This document shows, piece by piece, positions 29,422 to 37,536 of a stretch of DNA of 60,847 nt (its first letter is position 1; each line of letters opens with the position of its first letter). The position numbers were made by a program, and so were the translations under genes. The notes beneath the pieces were generated by a model. It had not been told where the DNA came from. It made no database searches and saw only the letters and a program-made list of their open reading frames with translations. The DNA comes from an uncultured Lachnospiraceae bacterium (GTDB lineage: Bacteria; Bacillota; Clostridia; Lachnospirales; Lachnospiraceae), in contig CACXFV010000113.1 in the NCBI GenBank assembly GCA_902767015.1, positions 1-60,847 of the forward strand, written 5' to 3'.

Positions 29422-29459
29422 AAAAAAACGATATGTCGTGTCAGTACAACATATCGTTT
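29422..29459 (-). terminator. Minus-strand terminator-like hairpin without an obvious gene
   Basis: On the minus strand AAACGATATGT, 12-base loop region, ACATATCGTTT, then TTTT. Eleven perfect pairs. Confidence 0.5.
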
Positions 29460-29630
29460 CCTGTTATATGAAACAAAAGGGGAGTAATATGAAAAAAATG
29501 TAAAAAAGAAAATCAATTTCTATAGTAATAATAAAGGGTAATAATTAATAAATAATGTGGATATTGTGAAAGTTAAAAGAACAAATTGTGAATAAATTGT
29601 AAACATAAAGGGATTTCTATTGGAAATTCT

Positions 29631-29659
29631 TTGACCACGCTAGTATAATCTGATATAAT
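29631..29659 (+). promoter_or_regulatory. Promoter of the zinc-ribbon/TPM operon
   Basis: TTGACC (29631-29636), 17 bases, TATAAT (29654-29659). Confidence 0.7.
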
Positions 29660-29722
29660 GATACCAAATTACAGGGATAGCCGTGTGAAGTGAGAAAAGG
29701 TTGTCATAAAGGAGGGATATGA

Positions 29723-30814
29723 GTGGAAGCGAAATCGTATGTGTGCCCTACTTGCGGTGCGGCGATGGAATTTGATATAGAAGAGCAGAAGATGTCATGT
29801 TCCCACTGCGGAACAAAGATGACGGTGGAGGAGCTTGACCGACAATATCACAATCTTGATGGTCAGTATGGAGATAAAAATGCGAATAATTTTTCGATGA
29901 ATGATGGCGCTGCTACAAGGGAGGATAATTACAATGGCAACTTCAAAGTATACAGATGTGCCAGTTGTGGTGCAGAGGTCATTACTGATGACTATACGGC
30001 GGCAACCTTCTGTAGCTTTTGCGGGCGTCCCTCTCTTATGGAGGACAGACTGACAGGAGCACTTATGCCGGAATATGTGATTCCTTTCAAAATAAGAAAG
30101 GAGGAAGCTGTTGATATCTATAAGGCATGGGCGAGGAAAGGAGCATTGACACCATCTCTTTTACGAAAAAATGCTACCATCGAAAAGATTACGGGTATGT
30201 ATGTGCCGTTCTGGCTGTATGATTATGATGCAACGATTGACTTAGATGCACAGTGTACCATTACCAGAAGCCATACAAGCGGAGAGTATCGGATTGTGGA
30301 TACGGACCATTATAATGTCAAGAGGGTGGTAGAGGCAGAATTTAACAGAGTTCCTGCAGATGCCTCTGAGAAGATGCCGGATAATATCATGGATATGTTA
30401 GAGCCATTCGGTTATGGAGAGATGCGGCAGTTTGAAATGCCATATCTGTCAGGATATTATTCTGAACGATTTAATTATGACAGTGTGCAGATGATGCCGC
30501 GTATTGAGAGGAGAATCGCGAGATACATCGAGGAAGCGGGAAGAGATACCATTGACAAAAGGTATTCTACCGTGAATGTTATGAGAAAAAATATAGAGCT
30601 GAATAAAATGAATGCCAGTTACGCACTGCTGCCGGTGTGGATGCTTAATTACCGGTACAACAATCGGGATTATATGTTTGCGCTGAACGGACAGACGGGA
30701 AAGATTGTGGCAGACCGTCCTGTTTCAAAGCAAAAGGGTGCCGCATGGTTTGCGACCATCTCTACGGTTCTCTTTACGATATTAATGTTGATAGGGAGGA
30801 TTTTTGGAGCATGA
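29723..30814 (+). CDS. Two-zinc-ribbon protein with C-terminal membrane anchor
   Basis: 363 residues, GTG start with AAGGAGGG upstream. Two Cys4 zinc ribbons: CPTC...CSHC (residues 8-32) and CASC...CSFC (about 79-97). A conserved alpha/beta region of unknown function follows (YVIPFKIRKEEAVDIYKAWA, YVPFWLYDYDA, ALLPVWMLNYRYNNRDYMFALNGQTGKI), then one membrane helix at the very end. The zinc ribbons should lie in the cytoplasm. Its last codons overlap the start of the TPM-domain gene, so the two are co-translated and probably act together. The family is common in Lachnospiraceae, but I know no proven function. Confidence 0.8.
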   Translation: MEAKSYVCPTCGAAMEFDIEEQKMSCSHCGTKMTVEELDRQYHNLDGQYGDKNANNFSMNDGAATREDNYNGNFKVYRCASCGAEVITDDYTAATFCSFCGRPSLMEDRLTGALMPEYVIPFKIRKEEAVDIYKAWARKGALTPSLLRKNATIEKITGMYVPFWLYDYDATIDLDAQCTITRSHTSGEYRIVDTDHYNVKRVVEAEFNRVPADASEKMPDNIMDMLEPFGYGEMRQFEMPYLSGYYSERFNYDSVQMMPRIERRIARYIEEAGRDTIDKRYSTVNVMRKNIELNKMNASYALLPVWMLNYRYNNRDYMFALNGQTGKIVADRPVSKQKGAAWFATISTVLFTILMLIGRIFGA

Positions 30815-31710
30815 CAAGTTTAAGGAAATCTTTCATAATCTTATTTATTGTAGTTGGGCTGGTAATACCCTTAGCAAAGCAGGAAGAGACAAAGGCATAT
30901 GGTGACAGCCAGGGCGATAAGCAGTATGTGTATGACATGTCTGAGATATTTAGTGATGAAGAGATGGAGGAACTCACAGCGCTTTGCAAAAAAAAGTCCC
31001 AAAAGCAGAAGATTGATTTTGCCATCGTTTCCACCAACGATACTGGTGGTAAGTCTCCTGTTACCTATTCCGATGATTTTATGGATGAAAACCGCATGGG
31101 GTATGAGGATGACGGAAGATGGGATAAATCCTGCGTTTTGCTGTTGTTTGATTTTGAGAATCGCGAAGTATATATCAATACCACAGGTATTGCGATTTTA
31201 TGTGTTGAGGACGACGATATTGAGACAATTCTGGATGATGTATTTGAGTATATTCCTCACAAAGATTACTATAATGCTGCACTTGAATTTCTGGATACGA
31301 CCGATAGTATTATTTCTTCTAACAAGAAGAAGTATGCCAATCAATATCTTGATGCATGGGAGGAATTTAACGGAACCTATGAGGAGTTTGACCGTACCTA
31401 TGTTAACGTCACGCATAATGTGTTTTACAGTCTGCGCAGTCCTGTCAGATGTCTGCTGATTTCTATTGTTGTGGCAGGAATCGCAGTTACCGTTATGACG
31501 ATTAACAACAAGGCAAAAATGACAGCAAACCGCTTTACCTATATGAATAAAAGAAATCTCAAAGTACACGTGGCGAATGATCTCTATTTGCGAACTACTA
31601 CAAGGCGCTACAAAATCAGTTCTGAGAGTAGTGGAGGCGGCGGTCATGGCGGCTCATTTCATTCCAGCGGCGGCGGTCACAGCCATGGAGGCGGCGGAAG
31701 ACATATGTAG
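30811..31710 (+). CDS. TPM-domain protein with Gly/His-rich tail
   Basis: 299 residues. A signal peptide (about 1-27) is followed by a TPM domain (YgcG family; VYDMSEIFSDEEMEEL, FAIVSTNDTGGKSP), a membrane helix (about 208-230) and a cytoplasmic tail ending in Gly/His/Ser repeats (SSGGGGHGGSFHSSGGGHSH). TPM domains in other organisms include a phosphatase of photosystem repair; a general bacterial role is not known. The His-rich tail could bind metal, matching the zinc-ribbon protein encoded just upstream with an ATGA overlap. The longer frame to 30745 lies inside the upstream gene and is rejected as start. Confidence 0.82.
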   Translation: MTSLRKSFIILFIVVGLVIPLAKQEETKAYGDSQGDKQYVYDMSEIFSDEEMEELTALCKKKSQKQKIDFAIVSTNDTGGKSPVTYSDDFMDENRMGYEDDGRWDKSCVLLLFDFENREVYINTTGIAILCVEDDDIETILDDVFEYIPHKDYYNAALEFLDTTDSIISSNKKKYANQYLDAWEEFNGTYEEFDRTYVNVTHNVFYSLRSPVRCLLISIVVAGIAVTVMTINNKAKMTANRFTYMNKRNLKVHVANDLYLRTTTRRYKISSESSGGGGHGGSFHSSGGGHSHGGGGRHM

Positions 31711-31759
31711 ATAATGGGAGCCCGCGTGGCGGAAGATAATTTGTGAATAGCGGTTAGCG

Positions 31760-31769
31760 GAACTGTTAT
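31760..31769 (-). repeat. Copy of the GTAACAGTTC intergenic motif (variant)
   Basis: On the minus strand ATAACAGTTC, followed by ATTCACAAATTAT at a distance similar to ATTCGCAAAATTAT in the copy at 37351. Confidence 0.35.
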
Positions 31770-31796
31770 GATTATTTTTAATAAAAGGAAAGGATA

Positions 31797-31838
31797 ATGT
31801 ATATAGAAAGCTTTGATTTTATATACAGGGTATTGTAA
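31797..31838 (+). CDS. Possible 13-residue leader peptide
   Basis: ATG 31797 to TAA 31836-31838 encodes [13 protein letters not shown]. It has a better ribosome site (AAAGGAAAGGATA) than the cyclophilin gene, whose ATG follows the stop by one base. Such spacing allows reinitiation, so the short frame may set the translation rate of the cyclophilin gene. It could also be chance. Confidence 0.35.
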   Translation: MYIESFDFIYRVL

Positions 31839-31839
31839 A

Positions 31840-32364
31840 ATGGAAAACAAAAATCCAATAGTAACATTTGAGATGGCAGACGGAAAGGTGATAAAGGCGG
31901 AATTATATCCGGAGATTGCACCGAATACAGTGAAAAATTTTATCAGTCTTGTGAACAGGGGATATTATGACGGACTTATTTTTCACAGAGTCATAAGAGA
32001 TTTTATGATTCAGGGAGGCTGTCCGCAGGGCAACGGCACAAGCGGACCGGGATATTCAATAAAAGGTGAATTTTCAGGCAATGGTTTTGAAAACACCCTG
32101 AAACATGAGGAGGGTGTTCTCTCTATGGCAAGAGCCATGCATCCGGATTCGGCAGGTTCACAGTTTTTTATTATGCATAAGAAATCACCGCACCTTGACG
32201 GACAATATGCAGCCTTTGGTAAAGTGACAGAAGGGCTGGAGGTTGTCAATTTCATTGCAGAGCTTCCGACAGATTATATGGATAAACCATTAGAGGACGT
32301 GGTGATGAAAAAAGTAACGGCAGAGACGTTTGGCATTGATTATGGAGAACCGGAGACATGCTAA
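31840..32364 (+). CDS. Cyclophilin-type peptidyl-prolyl isomerase
   Basis: 174 residues, cytosolic cis-trans proline isomerase. Cyclophilin signatures: [19 protein letters not shown] with the active Arg, SAGSQFFIM, and [12 protein letters not shown]. The chosen ATG gives [12 protein letters not shown]; an in-frame TTG at 31813 lies within the possible leader peptide frame. The ribosome site directly before the ATG is weak. The stop overlaps the HAD gene start (ATGC/TAA), so the two are coupled. Confidence 0.92.
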   Translation: MENKNPIVTFEMADGKVIKAELYPEIAPNTVKNFISLVNRGYYDGLIFHRVIRDFMIQGGCPQGNGTSGPGYSIKGEFSGNGFENTLKHEEGVLSMARAMHPDSAGSQFFIMHKKSPHLDGQYAAFGKVTEGLEVVNFIAELPTDYMDKPLEDVVMKKVTAETFGIDYGEPETC

Positions 32365-33035
32365 AAGCAGTGATATTTGATATGGACGGAGTGCTGATTG
32401 ACAGTGAGCCTGTCCATATGGAAGCTTTTAGAAGGATGCTTCATGAACTTTCGATAGAATTTGACAGAGATTATTATCTGCAATTTATTGGCAGCACTAC
32501 GAATCATATGTGGGATAAGCTGATGAAAGATTATGGATTGAAGCTGACAAAGGATGAGTTGATGGAGATGTCCGACAGAAATGTCAGGGAAATCAATGGA
32601 GAAGCAGGATATCCGGTAATTCCTTATGTGACGAAGCTGATAGAGAATATCAGCAGAGCTGGTATTAAGCTGGCTGTCGCCTCATCATCAGGGATAGAAA
32701 GAATTAAGGACACACTTTCTAAAATGCAGGTAGGACAGTTTTTTGATGTTATCGTCAGTGGTAATCAGGTAAAAAATCCGAAGCCGGCACCGGATACTTT
32801 TTTAAAAGCGGCAGAGCTGCTTATGGTGGCACCATCAGAATGTATTGTAGTAGAAGATTCACTCAATGGCATGAAAGCTGCCAAAAACGCGGGCATGGTC
32901 TGTGTGATGTATGAGGGCGGCAATTCCCTTCCGAAGGTGGACACATCTTATGCGGATTATATCATTCAGGGATATGAGGAAGTTGATGCCAAATATTTTG
33001 AAATGATTTATGCACATACCGGTGGTGAGCCATGA
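32358..33035 (+). CDS. HAD superfamily hydrolase, beta-phosphoglucomutase-like
   Basis: 225 residues. Subfamily I HAD fold: motif [11 protein letters not shown], motif II in VASSSG, motif III Lys in KNPKPAPD, motif [14 protein letters not shown]. These features fit beta-phosphoglucomutase, 2-deoxyglucose-6-phosphatase and related sugar phosphatases; the sequence does not separate them. It overlaps the cyclophilin gene by seven bases and is followed after three bases by the acetyltransferase. Confidence 0.85.
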   Translation: MLKAVIFDMDGVLIDSEPVHMEAFRRMLHELSIEFDRDYYLQFIGSTTNHMWDKLMKDYGLKLTKDELMEMSDRNVREINGEAGYPVIPYVTKLIENISRAGIKLAVASSSGIERIKDTLSKMQVGQFFDVIVSGNQVKNPKPAPDTFLKAAELLMVAPSECIVVEDSLNGMKAAKNAGMVCVMYEGGNSLPKVDTSYADYIIQGYEEVDAKYFEMIYAHTGGEP

Positions 33036-33038
33036 AGA

Positions 33039-33563
33039 GTGCTTGAGACAGAGCGATTATATGTGCGGGAGCAGACGCTTGAGGATATCGACAGATTGTA
33101 TGAGATATATGAGGGAGACAGTATCAAAAAGTTTATTGAACCTCTATATGAAGACCGTCAGGAGGAATTAGCGCATACGAAAGCATATATTCGCCATATG
33201 TACAGATTTTACGGATATGGTATGTGGGTAGTTTGCCTCAAAGAGAATGATATGGTGATAGGCCGCGCCGGTTTGGGCAATCGAAGAATAGATGATGAAG
33301 ACAGGCTGGAAATTGGTTATGTAATTGCTGAAGAATATCAGAAAAAGGGGTATGCCTTTGAAGTGTGTAAGGCGATTTGTGATTTTGCACAAAACAGATT
33401 GTATGCGCAAGAATTAGTGTGTATCACAAGGAAAGATAATGAGGCATCAATCAGACTGATCAAAAAGCTTGACTTTGAATATTTTGCTGAAATTGTGTCA
33501 GAAGCGGATGATTTGACGGTAATGGTCTGTTATGTCAGACATTTTGTAAATGGCGACAGTTAG
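33039..33563 (+). CDS. GNAT family N-acetyltransferase
   Basis: 174 residues, GTG start three bases after the previous stop, GGTGAG upstream. RimJ/RimL-like GNAT fold (Acetyltransf_3): starts LETERLYVREQTLEDIDRL; the acetyl-CoA loop lies in VIAEEYQKKGYAFEVCKAI; NEASIRLIKKLDFEYF near the end. Substrates of this group range from ribosomal protein N-termini to small amines; none is indicated. Confidence 0.85.
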   Translation: MLETERLYVREQTLEDIDRLYEIYEGDSIKKFIEPLYEDRQEELAHTKAYIRHMYRFYGYGMWVVCLKENDMVIGRAGLGNRRIDDEDRLEIGYVIAEEYQKKGYAFEVCKAICDFAQNRLYAQELVCITRKDNEASIRLIKKLDFEYFAEIVSEADDLTVMVCYVRHFVNGDS

Positions 33564-33643
33564 GCTCCTGCTAAGTATAAGAGGAGAATACCCGTGAGTA
33601 GTATCCGGCTTTGAGGAAGAGTTGGGATAAATAAATATTTCGA

Positions 33644-33672
33644 TTGACAAATATTACATTTACCTATATTAT
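33644..33672 (+). promoter_or_regulatory. Sigma-A-like promoter abutting a terminator
   Basis: TTGACA (33644-33649), 17 bases, TATTAT (33667-33672). The predicted transcription start near 33679 coincides with the left arm of the hairpin. Confidence 0.5.
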
Positions 33673-33680
33673 TATACTTG

Positions 33681-33719
33681 AAGACGAGGATGTCATAATA
33701 CCATCCTCGTCTTTATTTT
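33681..33719 (+). terminator. Terminator hairpin, possibly of the cyclophilin-HAD-GNAT operon
   Basis: AAGACGAGGATG (33681-33692) pairs perfectly with CATCCTCGTCTT (33702-33713), then TATTTTTT. Confidence 0.75.
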
Positions 33720-33896
33720 TTCCCCTCACATACATATTAAAAAAGAAGTTGAGCGCTTTGCCGTCTCAGCTTCTTTTACTTACCGCCTATAGATGATTGT
33801 ATTAGTAGTATCATTCAGCGAGCAAGCTCCCTGCCTGATATTTTATGAATTATTCCAGGTGCTGAATAGATACAATTAAATTTTTTGAAAAAACAC

Positions 33897-33925
33897 TTGC
33901 ATTATTTTACTTTTTTTGATATAAT
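33897..33925 (+). promoter_or_regulatory. Promoter of tRNA-Gln
   Basis: TTGCAT (33897-33902), 17 bases, TATAAT (33920-33925), about 20 bases before the tRNA. Confidence 0.75.
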
Positions 33926-33944
33926 ATCTCTTGTCGTCAGACAA

Positions 33945-34017
33945 TGGCCCATCGCCAAATGGTAAGGCACTGGACTCTGACTCCAGCATTTTCAAGGTTC
34001 GAATCCTTGTGGGCCAG
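33945..34017 (+). tRNA. tRNA-Gln (anticodon CTG)
   Basis: 73 bases folding as a cloverleaf: acceptor TGGCCCA/TGGGCCA with discriminator G, D stem GCC/GGC, anticodon stem CTGGA/TCCAG around the loop CTCTGAC (anticodon CTG, reads CAG), T arm CAAGG-TTCGAAT-CCTTG. CCA is not encoded. It has its own promoter and a strong terminator two bases downstream, so it is a single-gene transcription unit. Confidence 0.95.
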
Positions 34018-34019
34018 TT

Positions 34020-34052
34020 ACTTCACTGCATGGTATGCAGTGAAGTTTTTTT
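34020..34052 (+). terminator. Terminator of tRNA-Gln
   Basis: ACTTCACTGCAT (34020-34031), loop GGT, ATGCAGTGAAGT (34035-34046), then six T. Confidence 0.92.
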
Positions 34053-34134
34053 GACTTATGGGAAATGTTATCAGCGCATCAGCGCATATTTTTTTATGTT
34101 TTCAGATGTAATAGTGTGAGGAAAGAGGGAAAGA

Positions 34135-34872
34135 ATGCGTACTTCGTTGGACACAAGGATAAAATTTAGCGATACAGACAGCAACACGGAAGTGAAATTT
34201 GGCAATATGATAGATATTATGCAGGATTGTATGAATCTTCAGTCGGAGACAGCCGGAGTGGGTGTTGATTATCAGTTAAAAACAAAAAGGGCATGGATTT
34301 TGAGCTCATGGCAATTGGAATTTTGTGGCGAACTTAAGTACGGAGAAAAAGTAGAAGCTTCCACATGGCCTTATATGTTTAAAGGTGCGTGCGGCAAGAG
34401 AAATGCGATAATCACGAGGGCGGATGGTGACAAAGAACCATTAGTGCTTGCGAACAGTATATGGGCACTGTTTGATGTGGAAAGGGGAGTACTCTGCAGG
34501 TTTACGGATGAGGATATAAAGTCCTGTGAATGTGAACCCCCTCTTGCGATGGATTATAAAAAAGGGAAAATTGCGCGTCAGGATTTCGAGTATACCAGAT
34601 ACCCGGAGTTTATTGTGAGAAAATACCAGTTGGATTTTAATCACCACATGAATAACAGCTGGTATGTTAAACTGGCAGAGGAGTTTTTGGATTCTCACAG
34701 GGGGATTCAAAGTATGAGAGTTGAATATAAAAAGCAGGCAGTGTTGGGCGATGTGATGATTCCATATGTGGGACAGGATGAAACGGGAAGAATTGTGGTG
34801 GAACTCAGAACTGACACACAGGAATTATTTGCGGTTGTTGAGTTTTGCAGACATACCGGAGATAATAAGTAA
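34135..34872 (+). CDS. Acyl-ACP thioesterase
   Basis: 245 residues, a double-hotdog thioesterase of the FatA/FatB family that releases fatty acids from acyl carrier protein. First hotdog contains SDTDSNTEVKFGNMIDIMQD and a central helix; second contains DFNHHMNNSWYVKLAEE with the catalytic Asn-His residues. Bacterial members occur in gut clostridia and lactobacilli. A purine-rich ribosome site (GAGGAAAGAGGG) precedes the ATG. It is followed by cvfB after 36 bases. Confidence 0.88.
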   Translation: MRTSLDTRIKFSDTDSNTEVKFGNMIDIMQDCMNLQSETAGVGVDYQLKTKRAWILSSWQLEFCGELKYGEKVEASTWPYMFKGACGKRNAIITRADGDKEPLVLANSIWALFDVERGVLCRFTDEDIKSCECEPPLAMDYKKGKIARQDFEYTRYPEFIVRKYQLDFNHHMNNSWYVKLAEEFLDSHRGIQSMRVEYKKQAVLGDVMIPYVGQDETGRIVVELRTDTQELFAVVEFCRHTGDNK

Positions 34873-34908
34873 CAGAATATATTTTGAAATGAAAATTGGA
34901 GAACTTGT

Positions 34909-35739
34909 ATGATTAGATTAGGCGAAAGACAGACGTTGGAATGCGTTAAAAAAGTGGATTTCGGAGTATATGTCGGTGATGGTGGTGATGAGAAGGTATT
35001 GCTGCCGAAAAAGCAGGTACCGGATAAGCTCAAGCTTGGCGACAAAATAGATGTGTTTGTGTATAGGGATTCATCAGACCGTCTTATAGCGACGACAAAG
35101 CAGCCATATATAACACTGGGTGAGCTTGCTGTCCTGGAAGTAAAGGCAGTGGGAAAAATAGGAGCATTTCTTGATTGGGGGCTTGAAAAAGATTTGTTTC
35201 TGCCGTTTAAGGAGCAGACAAGTCCGGTTACCGTCGGAAAGTCTTATCTTGTTTCACTCTACATTGATAAAAGTAACAGGTTAGCCGCAACCATGAAGAT
35301 TCACAGATTTTTGCAGGACAGTGCAGGATACCAGAAGGATGACAGGGTAACAGGTACTATTTATGAGATTAACAGGGAATTGGGAGCATTTGTCGCTGTG
35401 GAGAATCAGTTTTACGGGCTGATTCCTCAGAAGGAAATTCACAAAAAACTGTCAGTGGGTGACAATGTTTATGCGCGGGTAACGGAAGTTAGAGAAGACG
35501 GAAAAGTAAATCTGAGCCTCAATAAAAAAGCATATGAACAGATGGATGAGGATTGTGTCAAAATTATAAAAGTAATAGAAGAATATGAGGGAGAGCTTCC
35601 TTACGGTGAAAAGGTATCGCCGGAGATAATAGCACGTGATTTCGGGATGAGTAAGGCAGCATTTAAAAGAGCAGTAGGACGGTTGTATAAGGCGAGAAAG
35701 ATTGACATTGCTGAAAATAGTATTAAAATAATTCAATAG
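34909..35739 (+). CDS. cvfB: CvfB-like S1 RNA-binding protein
   Basis: 276 residues. Three S1-type OB folds in tandem (about 1-63, 65-135, 140-207; the third with DRVTGTIYEINRELGAFVAV) and a C-terminal winged helix (about 215-276). This is the CvfB/YitL architecture; CvfB binds RNA and affects virulence gene expression in Staphylococcus. The ribosome site is GGAG about 9 bases before the ATG. Confidence 0.88.
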   Translation: MIRLGERQTLECVKKVDFGVYVGDGGDEKVLLPKKQVPDKLKLGDKIDVFVYRDSSDRLIATTKQPYITLGELAVLEVKAVGKIGAFLDWGLEKDLFLPFKEQTSPVTVGKSYLVSLYIDKSNRLAATMKIHRFLQDSAGYQKDDRVTGTIYEINRELGAFVAVENQFYGLIPQKEIHKKLSVGDNVYARVTEVREDGKVNLSLNKKAYEQMDEDCVKIIKVIEEYEGELPYGEKVSPEIIARDFGMSKAAFKRAVGRLYKARKIDIAENSIKIIQ

Positions 35740-35773
35740 AAGTAATAAGGCTGAATAAAAAAATGAAAGGATA

Positions 35774-35811
35774 TGCAGATGGGAGATATCAGCCTGCAAC
35801 AGGCATCTGCA
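35774..35811 (+). promoter_or_regulatory. Hairpin in the ridA leader
   Basis: TGCAGATG (35774-35781) pairs with CATCTGCA (35804-35811), enclosing CCTG-CAA-CAGG with an 11-base bulge on the left. It ends at the putative ribosome site GCAGGG, so it could occlude it. A 19-codon frame from ATG 35763 ends (TGA) directly before the ridA start. Confidence 0.4.
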
Positions 35812-35822
35812 GGGTAGAATGA

Positions 35823-36200
35823 ATGAAAAAAATAATAAGTACTGACAAGGCACCGGCAGCGATAGGTCCATATTCTCAGGCAATTGAGGTGAATGGAATG
35901 ATATATACGTCAGGGGTAATCCCTGTCATTCCTGCCACAGGAGAGATTCCGGAGGGGATAGAAGCACAGGCGGATCAGGCAATAGGGAATTTGTGTGAAC
36001 TTTTAAAGGCAGCACAGACTGGTGCTGAGAATGTGATTAAGACCACGGTATTTATCAAAGATATGAATGATTTTTCGAAGGTAAATGAGATTTATTCAAA
36101 GTACTTTACTACAGATTGTCCGGCACGCTCCTGTGTGGAGGTAGCAAGGCTTCCGAAAGATGTATTGATTGAAATCGAGGCAATTGCCGTAAAATCGTAA
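35823..36200 (+). CDS. ridA: RidA family reactive-intermediate deaminase
   Basis: 125 residues, trimeric YjgF/YER057c/UK114 fold that hydrolyses reactive enamines/imines formed by PLP enzymes. Signatures: GPYSQAIEVNGMIYTSG near the N-terminus and CPARSCVEVARLPKDVLIEI with the catalytic Arg at the C-terminus. Length is standard. Confidence 0.95.
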   Translation: MKKIISTDKAPAAIGPYSQAIEVNGMIYTSGVIPVIPATGEIPEGIEAQADQAIGNLCELLKAAQTGAENVIKTTVFIKDMNDFSKVNEIYSKYFTTDCPARSCVEVARLPKDVLIEIEAIAVKS

Positions 36201-36321
36201 TGACAGAACTATGTCGTTCATAAAGTGGCAGATATGATATGTCTTTTTATGAGACGGCGTATGACTGAAAGAGGCTGTCAATAACAGAATTGGTCATAGA
36301 TGACTGGAGAGGAGGATGAAT

Positions 36322-37344
36322 ATGACAAGAGCGAGAAAAACAAATGTATTCTTTTTGGGGCTGGTTACATTTTACATTATTGCATGCACGATTATTATGC
36401 CATTGATTCCGGCAAAGTATCTTAATATCAATTCATCCATTGTGTTGTCACAGCTATTTGTGCTGATTCCGGGATTTATCTATGTTGTTGTAAGCAGAGG
36501 TAAAGCCATCAGAGAAATAGAATGCAGATTTATCGGCATTGGCAATATGCTTTTGTTGGTTTTGTTTACACTGGCGATGGTTCCTGTCATTAGCTTTATC
36601 AATGCATTTTCTATGATGTTTGCAAAAAACTATCTGGCAGAGCAGCTTGACAGTATGAGCAGTAATCCACTGTTTCTCAATATATTATTGGTGGCTGTGC
36701 TGCCGGCATTTGTTGAGGAAGTTACCTTTCGGGGTATTATGTATACAGGGTATCGTTCCAGTGTCATCAAACGCGCTGTTTTTGCCAGTGCTTTTGCCTT
36801 TGGATTGTTTCATATGAATGTGAATCAATTCTGTTACGCAGCATTTATGGGGATTATTTTTTCATTACTCTATGAAGCGACAGGAAGTATAATGTCTTCG
36901 ATGCTGGTACATTTTGTATTTAATGCCAATAGTGTCATTCTTGAAAGAGTGATAAACTGGGTTGAACATTATGTCAGCAGGATGGCACAGGAAAAAGAGA
37001 AATTTTCCGGGCTTGCCGAACAGTTTGCACAGAGTGAAACAACTGTCACGTTTGCAGATTACACAATTGCACAAAAAATCAGTACGCTGTTGTCCCTTCT
37101 TACGATTGCGGTTATTGGTGGCGCCATTGCATGTGTCATTATGGGAAGTATTGCAAAACGTCTTCACAGAGGCAACCATTTGAAACAGACAGTGGCATCG
37201 CTGTTTGGATTAAAAGCTAAGCCGAAAGCTGCATATGCGCCGGCAGAATACGTCGAGCAGCCTAAAGCAGAGTATGGTGGAAAAATACTGGATATATTCT
37301 ATATTGTATCGGCGGTACTCTGTATTTTGATGATGATATTGTAG
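36322..37344 (+). CDS. CPBP family intramembrane glutamic protease
   Basis: 340 residues, about eight membrane helices. The CPBP (Abi/CAAX) motifs are present: PAFVEEVTFRG (EExxxR), FGLFHMNVNQF and VHFVFN. In eukaryotes such proteins process prenylated CAAX proteins; in bacteria they are linked to bacteriocin immunity and maturation. AGGAGG sits directly on the ATG at 36316, so the second ATG (36322, spacing 6) is the likely start. No bacteriocin gene is adjacent. Confidence 0.88.
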   Translation: MTRARKTNVFFLGLVTFYIIACTIIMPLIPAKYLNINSSIVLSQLFVLIPGFIYVVVSRGKAIREIECRFIGIGNMLLLVLFTLAMVPVISFINAFSMMFAKNYLAEQLDSMSSNPLFLNILLVAVLPAFVEEVTFRGIMYTGYRSSVIKRAVFASAFAFGLFHMNVNQFCYAAFMGIIFSLLYEATGSIMSSMLVHFVFNANSVILERVINWVEHYVSRMAQEKEKFSGLAEQFAQSETTVTFADYTIAQKISTLLSLLTIAVIGGAIACVIMGSIAKRLHRGNHLKQTVASLFGLKAKPKAAYAPAEYVEQPKAEYGGKILDIFYIVSAVLCILMMIL

Positions 37345-37350
37345 AAAAAG

Positions 37351-37380
37351 ATAACAGTTCGGATGGCATTCATTCGCAAA
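37351..37380 (+). repeat. Copy of the GTAACAGTTC intergenic motif
   Basis: ATAACAGTTCGGATGGC followed by ATTCGCAAA. It shares TAACAGTTC and TTCGCA with the copy at 46390. Just downstream lie the small hairpin TCACAG/CTGTGA (about 37401-37417) and the long stem at 37431-37479. Confidence 0.45.
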
Positions 37381-37430
37381 ATTATTTTATTTCGCAGAAG
37401 TCACAGTTTTGCTGTGAGAAGAGATAGCAG

Positions 37431-37479
37431 ACAGGCTGCCGTATCAGAGAAAAAGGATTACTCTGACATGGCAGCCTGT
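37431..37479. terminator. Long hairpin between convergent genes
   Basis: ACAGGCTGCC (37431-37440) pairs with GGCAGCCTGT (37470-37479), continued by TCAGAG/CTCTGA (37444-37449, 37461-37466), about 18 pairs. It sits between the convergent CPBP and YjfB-like genes. There is no T run on either side, so termination is uncertain. A 12-base palindrome TTACCATGGTAA follows (37484-37495). Confidence 0.5.
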
Positions 37480-37536
37480 GTTGTTACCATGGTAATTCTT
37501 TGGTAATGCATCAGTTCAGCAGATACGAATCGCTGT

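Larger units (their letters stand above)
29202..29722. other. Intergenic region before the zinc-ribbon gene
   Basis: About 520 bases without a convincing gene. It holds the promoter at 29631-29659 and a perfect inverted repeat AAACGATATGT/ACATATCGTTT (29426-29436 and 29449-29459). Read on the minus strand the repeat is followed by a T run, so it could end minus-strand transcripts, yet no minus-strand gene is evident upstream of it. A 102-codon minus-strand frame here has a TTG start and no ribosome site and I do not call it. Confidence 0.5.
33564..33944. other. Intergenic region before tRNA-Gln
   Basis: About 380 bases with no protein gene. It contains a promoter directly followed by a 12-bp hairpin (33644-33720), a second 13-bp hairpin AAAAGAAGTTGAG/CTCAGCTTCTTTT (33741-33753, 33765-33777) flanked by A and T runs that could terminate in both directions, an unassigned stretch (33778-33896) and the tRNA promoter. 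Confidence 0.55.

Noticed and set aside
29208-29516. Minus-strand frame of 102 codons, Phe/Tyr-rich
   Set aside because: TTG start, no ribosome site, low-complexity composition, and it spans a terminator-like hairpin.
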